NCBI GenBank assembly: GCA_020632715.1
Contig: JACKFA010000011.1
Span: 302,812 to 366,811, forward strand
Length of the DNA: 64,000 nucleotides
Direction of reading: 5' to 3'
Source of the DNA: Deltaproteobacteria bacterium
Lineage (GTDB): Bacteria > Myxococcota_A > UBA9042 > PHBI01
The position numbers were made by a program, and so were the translations under genes. Shown here one piece after another: positions 8,693-17,042 of the stretch (the first letter of the stretch is position 1; the number at the start of each line of letters is the position of its first letter). Under the pieces are notes generated by a model. The model did no database searches and was not told the DNA's origin. It saw only the letters and a program-made list of their open reading frames with translations.

Positions 8693-10162
8693 ATGCCGCC
8701 GCGACCAAGCCCCCGCCCTGCCCTCCTCGTGCTCCTCGCCCTGCCGCTCCTCGCGGCGTCGGTCGCCGCGCCCGCGCGCGCCGAGCCCGACCTGCGCTGG
8801 CGCGGCTACCTGCTCGGGGACATCCGCTTCTACACCGACGACGAGCTCACCTACGAGCGCGTCGAGACCACGGCGAACGCGCACCTCTCGGCGCGCCTCG
8901 ACAGCCACGTCTCGGCCACGGCCGACCTCAGCGTCGTCTTCACCGAGGCGCCGACGCCGTCGTCGTTCGCGGACCTCGGCCTCCGGAGCGAGCTCGACCC
9001 GTGGCGCGTCGAGAGCGACGCCCTCTACGTCGACTTCTACGACCTCGGCGTCGACGGGCTCGACCTGCGCGTCGGCCGGCAGCAGCTCATCTGGGGCTCG
9101 GCGGACCGCTTCCACCCGGTGTCGAACCTGAACCCGCTCGACCTCGAGGACCCGACGCGCTTCGGGCGGGTCATCGCCAACGAGATGGTGACGCTCGCGC
9201 TCCGGCCCGACTGGGAGGCCGGCGGCGACGGCGACGACGGGCCCTGGCTCGACGAGGTCGCGCTCCAGATCGTGTTCGTGCCGTTCTTCAAGCCGGCGCG
9301 CCTGCCGCGGAGCGCGGAGCTCGCGTTCGTCGACGAGGACGTCTTCGCCGAGCGCGCGAACACGCCGCTCACGCACGACCTCGTCGCGAAGCAGGAGGTG
9401 CTCGAGCGCGACTCGGGGTGGACCTTCACGAACATCCCGCGCGTCGTGCTGCCGGAGCGCACGCCCGCGAACAGCATGTTCGGGGCGCGCCTGTCGGGGC
9501 GCCTGCTCGACGTGGACATGGGGATCTCCTACTTCCGTGGCTTCGACGACATCCCGCGCGCCGAGAAGATCGTGGCGGACACGTCGGGGATCCCCCACGT
9601 CGACACGGACGTCGTGCTCTCCTACCCGCGCGTGCAGGTGCTCGGCTTCGACGCCGCGACGAGCCTCGGCTTCCTCGACGGCATGGGGCTCTGGACGGAG
9701 ATCGGCGTCACCTTCCACGACGACCTCCGGCGCGTCATCTCGACCGGCCCCGCCATCGGCATCGACGCCGTCGAGACCGAGGACGGCGCCGGCGCCTTCG
9801 TGAAGGCCGTGGTCGGGGCCGACTACACGCCCGTCGAGTGGCTCTACCTGAACGTGCAGTACCTGCACGGCTTCGTCGACGAGTTCAGCGCGGACGACCT
9901 CGGCAACTACATCGTCGCGGGCGGCGACTTCAAGCTCGCGCACGACTCGGTGCTCATCCGCTTCTTCAACATCTTCGACCTCGACGACGGCTCCTACGTG
10001 CTCTTCCCGCAGCTCGTCGTGAAGCCCTGGGTCGGCGGCGAGCTCGCGCTCGGCGGCTTCATCTACTCGTCGAGCTTCACCGGCTATGATGAGACGCGGA
10101 AGTTCGACTCCCGGGCGGCCGGGCAGTCGAGCGTCTTCCTGCAGGCGAGGGCGAACCTATGA
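8693..10162 (+). CDS. Outer-membrane beta-barrel protein (DUF1302/porin-like)
   Basis: A protein of 489 residues from ATG 8693; a TTG at 8675 would add six residues. The Sec signal ends APARA-EPD. The mature protein is long alternating beta strands with the diagnostic segment VGRQQLIWGSADRFHPVSNLNP, the Gly-Arg-Gln-x4-Trp-Gly and Asn-Pro pattern seen in DUF1302 and alginate-export type barrels. It ends in aromatic-rich strands, finishing Gln-Ala-Arg-Ala-Asn-Leu. It probably forms the outer-membrane pore for whatever the LolA-like protein and MMPL transporter handle. Its TGA overlaps the ATG of the next gene (ATGA). Confidence 0.8.
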   Translation: MPPRPSPRPALLVLLALPLLAASVAAPARAEPDLRWRGYLLGDIRFYTDDELTYERVETTANAHLSARLDSHVSATADLSVVFTEAPTPSSFADLGLRSELDPWRVESDALYVDFYDLGVDGLDLRVGRQQLIWGSADRFHPVSNLNPLDLEDPTRFGRVIANEMVTLALRPDWEAGGDGDDGPWLDEVALQIVFVPFFKPARLPRSAELAFVDEDVFAERANTPLTHDLVAKQEVLERDSGWTFTNIPRVVLPERTPANSMFGARLSGRLLDVDMGISYFRGFDDIPRAEKIVADTSGIPHVDTDVVLSYPRVQVLGFDAATSLGFLDGMGLWTEIGVTFHDDLRRVISTGPAIGIDAVETEDGAGAFVKAVVGADYTPVEWLYLNVQYLHGFVDEFSADDLGNYIVAGGDFKLAHDSVLIRFFNIFDLDDGSYVLFPQLVVKPWVGGELALGGFIYSSSFTGYDETRKFDSRAAGQSSVFLQARANL

Positions 10163-10944
10163 CGAGGGCGACGACGATGAGCACGGCGAGGGCGGCGCGC
10201 GCGGCGTGGCCTCTCGCGATCGCGGCGCTGCTGACGGCGTCGGCGACGGGCTGCCTGCGCTCGGACGGTGAGAGCTGCCGCGTCGACAGCGACTGCGGTG
10301 GCGGCGCCATCTGCGCGCTCGACAACGTCTGCCGCACGGTCGCGGCGGTCGAGGCAAGCCTCGACACGCGGCAGGCCGTGGACGTCGTGACCTACGACAC
10401 GGTGGACACGCAGGGGGCGACCGGGGACGCGACCGGCTGCGAGCCCGTCGCGGGCGTGTTCGACGCGGCGACCGGCGCCTGCCCGGAGCCCACGACCAAG
10501 CGCACGGTGACGGCCATCGTCATCGCGCAGGAGGGCGGGCTCGCGGGGCTCGCGGAGGTCGCCAACCAGGTCATCGCGAACGGCTTCGACGACGGCTCGC
10601 TCACGCTCGAGCTCTGGATCGACGGCTCGCTCGCGGCGGGATGCGCGCGCGTGCTCGCCTGGATGCGCGGCCCGGAGGACCGGAACGCCGACTGCACGGC
10701 GGTCTTCAGCGACGCGATGCCGTTCGTCATCCCGGGGCTCGTGACGACGTCCGTCGACCACGCCCAGCTCGACCCCGAGACGCTCGTCCTGACCGGGCTC
10801 GTCGACAAGGCGAAGCTCATCGAGTCGATGGCGCCCGAGCTCCGCGACGTGGCCGAGCAGCTCATCACCCTCGACGTCGACACCGACGGGGACGAGGTCG
10901 CGGACATGGCGAGCGCGGTGATCCAGATCACGCTCGCGGAGTGA
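10159..10944 (+). CDS. Lipoprotein of unknown function, coupled to barrel gene
   Basis: A 261-residue lipoprotein with SATGC (Cys about residue 32), followed by a small Cys knot (CRVDSDCGGGAICALDNVC) of the EGF-like spacing often seen in myxobacterial lipoproteins. The remainder is a 160-residue alpha/beta domain with two further Cys and an acidic DVDTDGDEVAD loop that could bind calcium. I do not recognise a family. The start ATG overlaps the stop of the barrel gene, with a GAGG ribosome site eight bases upstream. A role as an accessory of the barrel complex is inferred from the coupling only. Confidence 0.8.
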   Translation: MTRATTMSTARAARAAWPLAIAALLTASATGCLRSDGESCRVDSDCGGGAICALDNVCRTVAAVEASLDTRQAVDVVTYDTVDTQGATGDATGCEPVAGVFDAATGACPEPTTKRTVTAIVIAQEGGLAGLAEVANQVIANGFDDGSLTLELWIDGSLAAGCARVLAWMRGPEDRNADCTAVFSDAMPFVIPGLVTTSVDHAQLDPETLVLTGLVDKAKLIESMAPELRDVAEQLITLDVDTDGDEVADMASAVIQITLAE

Positions 10945-11034
10945 GCGAGGGCGCGCGTGCGGGGCGGGCGCTTCCGCTCGGCGGCGTGACGCGCTAACCT
11001 CGGCGGACCACCACCAGTGTACCTCGAGGTCGCC

Positions 11035-12249
11035 ATGCGGCTCCTGCCTCTGCTCGCGATCACCTTGCTCGCCGTGTCGCCCGTCGCTTGCGGCGACGAC
11101 GGCGGCACGGCCGACTCGGACAAGGACACGACCGCATCCACGGACACGGACACCGCCGTGGGCGACGCGACCGTCGCGGACACCGCCGACGACGCAGGCG
11201 ACACCGGCGTCGTCGACACGGCGGACACCGCGGAGGCCGACACGGTCGAGGTCGACACGGCCGACACCGCCGAGGTCGACACGGCCGACACCGTCGCGGT
11301 CGACGCGGCGGACACGGTCGAGGCCGACGCGGCGGACACCGTCGAGGCCGACGCCGCGGACACCGTCGAGGTCGACAGCGCCGACGCGGCCGACGACGCG
11401 ACGGGGGACACCGCCGAGGACGGCGGCGGCGACGACGTCTCCGAGGACGCGGACAGCGGCGAGCCGGCCTGCGTGCCGACGGAGGACCCCGAGGTCAGCT
11501 GCGACGGCGTCGACAACGACTGCGACGGCGCGATCGACAACGTCGACGTCGGCCACGACGGCTTCTGCGACTGCTTCCGCGTCGGGATCCTCGGCGCCAC
11601 CGGCTACGCGCCGACCTCGAACTTCACGGCCTGGCTCGACGCGCAGGGGCTGAGCGTCACGCGCACCATCCTCCTGAACCACCCGGGCACCGTCACGGAC
11701 GCGTTCCTGGCTGGCTACGACATCATCATCCTCGACCGCATCCAGCGCGCGTTCTCCGCCGACGAGGCGACCGCGCTCGGCGAGTTCGTGAAGACCCACG
11801 GCGGCGGCCTCATCGCGCTCATCGGCTACAACTACGACAACGGCGACCCCGCCCCCGAGCGCGACCGCGCGAACAGCGCCCTCGGCGCGCTGAGCCTCGC
11901 CTACACGGGCGGCTACCTGCAGACGAGCTTCGGCGTCACCCCGACCTTCGACCAGAGCTTCCCGGTCTCGGCCGGGATCCACGACGTGAACTACGCCGGC
12001 GGCATCGCGCCGACGGCGGCGGCCGGCGCGCCCGGGACGGCGACCGTCTTCGCGACGGTGCAGCAGGGCGACGCGGGCCTCGCCTACGAGGCGCCGGGCG
12101 AGAGCGGCGGGCGCGTCGTCCTCTGGGGCGACGAGTGGATCACCTTCGACAGCGACTGGCAGGGCTTCGCCGACGTCCAGAAGTTCTGGTCGCACCTCAT
12201 CACCTGGGTCGGCCCGAGCGCCATTTGCGGCAAGCCCACGTCGAACTGA
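11035..12249 (+). CDS. Asp/Thr-linker lipoprotein with ThuA-like (GATase1-fold) domain
   Basis: A 404-residue lipoprotein. The lipobox SPVAC is followed by about 110 residues of Asp-Thr-Ala-Asp repeats. A single MopE-type motif CDGVDNDCDGAIDN comes next, and then a roughly 230-residue domain opening VGILGATGYAPTSNFTAWLD. That last domain has the flavodoxin-like layout of ThuA/type-1 glutamine-amidotransferase-like proteins (YDIIILDRI, then FVKTHGGGLIALIGY, later RVVLWGDEWITFDS). Such domains are found on secreted carbohydrate-linked proteins; no amidotransferase Cys is visible. GAGGT upstream favours ATG 11035 over a GTG at 11017. It ends 21 bases from the convergent MMPL stop. Confidence 0.83.
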   Translation: MRLLPLLAITLLAVSPVACGDDGGTADSDKDTTASTDTDTAVGDATVADTADDAGDTGVVDTADTAEADTVEVDTADTAEVDTADTVAVDAADTVEADAADTVEADAADTVEVDSADAADDATGDTAEDGGGDDVSEDADSGEPACVPTEDPEVSCDGVDNDCDGAIDNVDVGHDGFCDCFRVGILGATGYAPTSNFTAWLDAQGLSVTRTILLNHPGTVTDAFLAGYDIIILDRIQRAFSADEATALGEFVKTHGGGLIALIGYNYDNGDPAPERDRANSALGALSLAYTGGYLQTSFGVTPTFDQSFPVSAGIHDVNYAGGIAPTAAAGAPGTATVFATVQQGDAGLAYEAPGESGGRVVLWGDEWITFDSDWQGFADVQKFWSHLITWVGPSAICGKPTSN

Positions 12250-12270
12250 GCCGGCGGGACCGGGCGGCGC

Positions 12271-14937
12271 TCAGCGCGCGCGGCCGATGAGGACCATCAG
12301 CGCGGGCAGGACGACCACGCTCGCGAGCAGGCAGAGGCCGATGCCGAGCACGAGCAGCGCGCCGAGGCTCACCATCGCGCCGTAGCCGCCGAAGGTCAGC
12401 GCGAAGAAGCCCGCCATCGTCGTCACGAACGAGATGATGACGGCCGCGCCCGTGCCCTTCACGAGGTCCGCGAGGCGCGCGACCTGCCCGTCCTCGGCGT
12501 GGCTCTGGCGCGCGCGCTGCACCATGTGCACGCCGCCCGCGAGGCCGATCCCGAGCACGAGCGGCAGCGACACGAGGTTCGCCATGTCGAAGTGCAGGCC
12601 GAACGGCTTCATCGCGCCGAGCATCGCGAGCCAGCCGACGACCACCGGCACGAGCGCGAGCGCCGCGTCCGAGAGGCGCCGGAACGTGATGAGCAGCACG
12701 AGCACGACGAGCACCGCCGCGTAGCTCGCGGCCTTCACGAAGCCGTCCACGATGAGCTCGCGGTGGTGGAGGATGTCGAGCCCGAGCCCGCACGCCTGCG
12801 GCGCGACCGCGAGCACGCTGTCGGCGAAGCGCCGCGCGACGGCGACGTCCCAGATGTCGCCCGCCGGGAAGGCGTGGAGCGCGACGAGCTCGCCGTCCTT
12901 CGAGACGTAGCGCGAGCGGAAGAAGGGCGGCAGGTCCTCGGGGGCGTAACGCCCGCGCGCCGCCACGCGGGCCGCGGTGCGGGCGAGGCGCCCCGCGACG
13001 TCGAGCGTCTCGTGCTCGATGCGCGCGAGCCGCACAGCACCCGCGTCGTCGAGGCCGTCGAGCGTGGCGCGGAGGGCCTTCAGGGCCTTCTCGACGGCCT
13101 GCACCGGGGTCACGTCGCGCCCGCCCTGCTCGAGGGCGTACTCGAGCTCGTCGAAGGCGTCGCCGAGCTTCAGCGCGGCCTGCGCGAGCGCCGCGGGCGT
13201 GGTCGGCGTGGCGGGCGGCGCGAGGCGCGCGAGCGTCTTCTCGTCGAGCCCCTTCGTCGCGGCGCGGAGGGCGGCGAGGCGGCCCGCGTCGAGGGGCGGC
13301 AGGAGATCGGTCGGGCTGTCGACCGCGGCGACCTCGGGCAGCGCGCGGAGCGTCGCCGTGAGCGCCCGCGCCGCCTCGATGTCGGGGGCCGTGACGTGGA
13401 CGACGGCCGGGCCCATCGCGGGGTCGCCGGAGACCGCCTCGAGGCCGCGGTAGCTCTCGGTCGAGTCGGGGAGGAAGTCGAAGTAGTTGCCGTTGAAGCG
13501 CGGGCCGCTCGGGAACCAGGCGACGACGGCGGCGGCGAGGACGGCGCCCGTGACGACGAGGACGACGCGCGGGTGGCGGGCGACGACGCCGAGGGCGGGC
13601 TCGGAGCCCGGGAGCTCTGGGACGGCCACGCGCGCGAGGAAGCGCTCGCCGAGGAGGCGGAGGAGCGGCGGGATGAGGAGGAACGCGAGCGCGAGCATGA
13701 GCGCGAGGCCGATCGCCGTGATGACGCCGAGCTCGGCGAAGGCCGTGAACGACGTCGTGAGCAGCGTGAGGAACGCGAGCGCGGTCACGAGCGTGCCGAC
13801 GGTCACGCCGGGCGCGGTGAGGACGAGCGCGCGCTCGACGGCGTCCTGATGAGGGTGGCCGGCGCGGCGCTCCTCGCCGTAGCGGAAGAGGATGTGGACG
13901 CCCACGTCGATGCCGAGGCCCATCAGCACGGACACGAAGCTCGACGTGACGAGGTTCAGCCCGTCGAACAGGAGCTCCGCGGCGCCGAGGGTGCCGAGGA
14001 CGCCGGCGCCGAGCGGCACGAGGGCGAGGATGGAGAGGCGCAGCGAGCGGAACGCGGCGATGAGGATGAGGAGGATCCCGAGCGTGCTCAGGAGCGACGT
14101 GAGCTTGATGCCGGCGCCGATGATGGCGAGCTCGTCGGTCGCGAGCGCCGGGAGCCCGGTGAGGTCGGCGGTGACGCCGGGGGCGCCGACCTCGGCGAGG
14201 ACCTCGTCGCGCGCGCGGCGCATGTCCTCGACGATCGGGGCGATGTCGCGCCCCTCGTCGCTCGGGAGGTCGGGGAAGGCCACGACGACGTGGTGAGCGC
14301 CGTCGCTCGTCGTGAGGAAGCCGCGGTCGTCGAGGTGAGCGACCGCCGAGAGCCCCTCGCCCCGCGCGAGCGCCGAGAGCCCCTCGCCGGCCTCCTCGCC
14401 GCGGAGGGCCGCGTCGAGGGCCGTGACGAGGGGCGCGAGGCGGCCCATGTCGGCCACGTCGCCGCCGTCCTGCGCCTCACCGTCGAGGTTCGCGAGGATC
14501 CGCTTCTCGAGGCCGCCGAAGAGGGAGGCGAGCGTGACGGGGCCATCGGGAGGCAGCGTGAGGCCGGCGAGCATCCGCGGCTCGTGGAGCGCCATGACCT
14601 CGGCGACGAGCCGCAGATCGAGGCGCCCGAGGACGCGGTGCGCGAGGGCCGGCTGCGCCTCGAGCCGCGCGACGAGCTTCGCCGCGACGGCCTGGCGCGC
14701 GGCGAGCGGCTCGCCGGAGACGACGAACACGACGGCGTCCGCGCGGCCGAAGCGGTCGAGGAAGGCGACGAGGCGCCGCTGACCGGGATCGTCGGTCGAG
14801 AGCAGGTTCCGGCGCGAGGTGCTGACGTCGAGCGGGCCGAAGAACGCAATCGCCCCGCCGGCCAACGCGATGAACGCGGCCACGGCGATGGCGAGCGCGG
14901 GGCGCCGCGCGCCGACGGTCACGATGCGTCGCAGCAT
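12271..14937 (-). CDS. MMPL/RND-family transporter (HpnN-like size)
   Basis: An 888-residue inner-membrane transporter. It has an N-terminal helix (MLRRIVTVGARRPALAIAVAAF), a periplasmic domain, then a five-to-six helix bundle (TSLLSTLGILLILIAAF onward). A second periplasmic domain and a second helix bundle ending LLASVVVLPALMVLIGRAR complete the two-fold RND layout. The length and N-terminal ARRPALAIAVAA pattern resemble MMPL proteins of the hopanoid-transporter HpnN type, which move lipids using the proton gradient. The LolA-like and barrel genes on the facing strand make lipid or lipoprotein export likely. The start with MLRR is chosen because earlier codons encode no membrane segment. Confidence 0.88.
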   Translation of the reverse strand: MLRRIVTVGARRPALAIAVAAFIALAGGAIAFFGPLDVSTSRRNLLSTDDPGQRRLVAFLDRFGRADAVVFVVSGEPLAARQAVAAKLVARLEAQPALAHRVLGRLDLRLVAEVMALHEPRMLAGLTLPPDGPVTLASLFGGLEKRILANLDGEAQDGGDVADMGRLAPLVTALDAALRGEEAGEGLSALARGEGLSAVAHLDDRGFLTTSDGAHHVVVAFPDLPSDEGRDIAPIVEDMRRARDEVLAEVGAPGVTADLTGLPALATDELAIIGAGIKLTSLLSTLGILLILIAAFRSLRLSILALVPLGAGVLGTLGAAELLFDGLNLVTSSFVSVLMGLGIDVGVHILFRYGEERRAGHPHQDAVERALVLTAPGVTVGTLVTALAFLTLLTTSFTAFAELGVITAIGLALMLALAFLLIPPLLRLLGERFLARVAVPELPGSEPALGVVARHPRVVLVVTGAVLAAAVVAWFPSGPRFNGNYFDFLPDSTESYRGLEAVSGDPAMGPAVVHVTAPDIEAARALTATLRALPEVAAVDSPTDLLPPLDAGRLAALRAATKGLDEKTLARLAPPATPTTPAALAQAALKLGDAFDELEYALEQGGRDVTPVQAVEKALKALRATLDGLDDAGAVRLARIEHETLDVAGRLARTAARVAARGRYAPEDLPPFFRSRYVSKDGELVALHAFPAGDIWDVAVARRFADSVLAVAPQACGLGLDILHHRELIVDGFVKAASYAAVLVVLVLLITFRRLSDAALALVPVVVGWLAMLGAMKPFGLHFDMANLVSLPLVLGIGLAGGVHMVQRARQSHAEDGQVARLADLVKGTGAAVIISFVTTMAGFFALTFGGYGAMVSLGALLVLGIGLCLLASVVVLPALMVLIGRAR

Positions 14938-15076
14938 GCCGCGGTGCTTTAGGCGGAATCTCCCGCCCGCGCAAGCGGCGTGTGCCGAGGCCGGCGGGGG
15001 CGGCGTCGTCCGGCCCGTGCTTGCCACGACCCCGGCGCCGCGCTTCACTCGCCCTCGTCACGACGCCGCGAGCCCG

Positions 15077-16996
15077 ATGGGAACCTCCTCCGAAGCCCAG
15101 AGCCCGAGCCGCTTCTGCCCGCTCTGCGATGGCCGATTCGACGCGGACGTGTGCCCGCTCGACGGGGTCCCGACGGTGCGCGGCGACTTCGACGCGGCGC
15201 CGCCGGAGGACGCCGCGCTCGGGCGGGTCATCGCGGGGCGCTTCCGCGTGGAGCGCCTCCTCGGACAGGGCGCGACGGGACGCGTCTACGCGGCGACGCA
15301 GCTCTCGGTGGAGCGGCCGGTCGCGCTGAAGCTGCTCCAGCCGCACCACGCGCGCGACCGCCACCACGTGCGCCGCTTCTACCGCGAGGCGCGGGCGGCG
15401 ACGCGCCTCGAGAGCCGCCACGTGGTGCGCGTCTACGACTTCGGCGTCGACGACGAGACGCTCACGCCGTTCATCGCGATGGAGCTCCTGCGCGGCGAGA
15501 CGCTGCGCGACCGCCTCCGGCGCGAGGGGCCGATGCGGCCGGCCGCGGCGGCGCGCGTGGGGCTCGAGATCGCGCAGGCGCTCGTCGAGGCCGACGCCGC
15601 CGGCATCGTGCACCGCGATCTCAAGCCCGCGAACATCATGCTCGTGCCCGGCGACGTCGGCGGGGCCGAGATCGTCAAGGTCACCGACTTCGGCGTCGCG
15701 AAGGACCTCGGCCGCGACGACACCGAGACGCTCACGCAGCGCGGCGCGGCCATCGGGACGCCCGCCTACATGGCGCCCGAGCAGGTGACGGGCGGCGACG
15801 TCAGCGCGAAGACGGACCTCTACGCGCTCGGCTGCGTGCTCTACGAGCTCGTCACGGGGCGGCCGCCGTTCTCGAACGACGCGCGCGCGCGGCTCCTCGT
15901 CGACCACCTGCTGACGCCCGTCGCGCCGCTCCCGAGCCGGCTCCCGACCGGGGTCGCGACGCCCGGGGAGCTGACGGCGCTCCTCGCGACGCTGCTCGCG
16001 AAGTCGCCGGCCGACCGCCCCGAGAGCGCCGAGGTCGTGGCGGAGGCGCTGCGGGAGGTCGCCGCGGCCGCCGAGGAGGAGTCCGAGGAGCCGCCGGACG
16101 AGGCGGCGACGAGCGAGGCGCTGACGGCGTCCTCGGCGTGGGCGCCGGCGCCGGGGACGCTCACGAGCGTGCCGGCGGCGCCGGTGGTCCCCGAGAGGTC
16201 GCCGCCGCCGGCGGATCCGGCGCCCGCGAGGCGATCGCGGCGGCGCTGGGTGGGGCTCGGCGGGGTGGTCGCCGCGGCCGCGCTGGTCGCCGTCGTGACG
16301 CAGACGCCGCCGCGGGAGGTCCCGCGCCCGACGACGCTCGCACCCGAGGCCCCGGTGGCGCCGGCCGAGCGCGACGAGGAGGCGCGGGACTTCGTGCCGG
16401 ACACGGCGCTCGCGGTGCGCCAGCTCGTGGTGCGCGGCGGCGCCGGGACGGTGCACGTGCACCAGGGGGCGGCGCGGCCGATCGACATCGACGGCGACCC
16501 GGCGCTCGTGACCGCCACGCGGGACGAGGGGCAGCTGACGCTGGCGCTGACGCCGTCTCCGGACCCCGAGGCGCACCTCGACGTGCACGTGAGCACGCCG
16601 GACCTCGAGGCGATCAAGGTGACCGGCGCCGCGAGCGTCGTGACCGACGAGCCGCTCGCCGTGCCGCGGCTCTCGCTCGGGCTCAGCGGCTCGGCGCGGG
16701 TCACGCTCGACCTCCGGGTCGACGCGCTCACGACCTCGCTCCGCGGCTCGAGCGAGGCGACGCTCTCCGGGCACGTGACGAGCCACGACGCGCGCATCGG
16801 TGGCGCGTCGCACCTCGCGGCGGGCGACCTCGACACGGAGGCGACGAGCATCGCCGCGGACGGCACGAGCGAAGCCACGCTGCGCGCGCGCGCCTCGCTC
16901 GACGTGCGCAACGACGGCGCCGGCGAGGTCGTGTACCGCGGGAAGCCGGAGCACCTCACGCGCGCGGGGCGCGGGATCCGGGCCGAGGGCGAGTAG
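15077..16996 (+). CDS. Ser/Thr protein kinase with TM segment and DUF2807-like exterior domain
   Basis: A 639-residue protein. Residues 14-30 form a small zinc-ribbon-like start (FCPLCDGRF then VCPLDG). The kinase spans 55-330, with Gly loop LLGQGATGRVY, Lys85, HRD 179-181 with DLKPAN, DFG 204-206 and APE 233-235, so it should be active. One transmembrane helix lies at 391-408. The outer part (about 425-635) matches the head-GIN/DUF2807 pattern, repeating short beta turns and ending GAGEVVYRGKPEHLTRAGRG. It probably senses something in the periplasm. Its convergent neighbour is a FHA sigma54 activator, a plausible phospho-client. Confidence 0.9.
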   Translation: MGTSSEAQSPSRFCPLCDGRFDADVCPLDGVPTVRGDFDAAPPEDAALGRVIAGRFRVERLLGQGATGRVYAATQLSVERPVALKLLQPHHARDRHHVRRFYREARAATRLESRHVVRVYDFGVDDETLTPFIAMELLRGETLRDRLRREGPMRPAAAARVGLEIAQALVEADAAGIVHRDLKPANIMLVPGDVGGAEIVKVTDFGVAKDLGRDDTETLTQRGAAIGTPAYMAPEQVTGGDVSAKTDLYALGCVLYELVTGRPPFSNDARARLLVDHLLTPVAPLPSRLPTGVATPGELTALLATLLAKSPADRPESAEVVAEALREVAAAAEEESEEPPDEAATSEALTASSAWAPAPGTLTSVPAAPVVPERSPPPADPAPARRSRRRWVGLGGVVAAAALVAVVTQTPPREVPRPTTLAPEAPVAPAERDEEARDFVPDTALAVRQLVVRGGAGTVHVHQGAARPIDIDGDPALVTATRDEGQLTLALTPSPDPEAHLDVHVSTPDLEAIKVTGAASVVTDEPLAVPRLSLGLSGSARVTLDLRVDALTTSLRGSSEATLSGHVTSHDARIGGASHLAAGDLDTEATSIAADGTSEATLRARASLDVRNDGAGEVVYRGKPEHLTRAGRGIRAEGE

Positions 16997-17021
16997 CGAC
17001 CGCGGTGGGTCGAGACGCGCT

Positions 17022-17042
17022 CGAGTGAACGACGTTCACTCG
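17022..17042. repeat. Extended GTGAACG-N-CGTTCAC palindrome at convergent gene ends
   Basis: CGAGTGAACG (17022-17031) and CGTTCACTCG (17033-17042) form a perfect 10+1+10 palindrome. It fills the 39-base tail-to-tail gap between the kinase and the activator and overlaps the activator stop codon. It could act as a bidirectional terminator stem or as a protein-binding site. Confidence 0.75.

Noticed and set aside
12248..12274. Terminator hairpin between the ThuA-like and MMPL genes
   Set aside because: Only an imperfect TGAGC...GCTCA pairing with interior mismatches and no U tract.
15012..15024. Sigma54-like GGCCCGTGCTTGC before the 15-kb kinase
   Set aside because: The GG and GC are nine bases apart rather than ten, and spacing is strict for sigma54.
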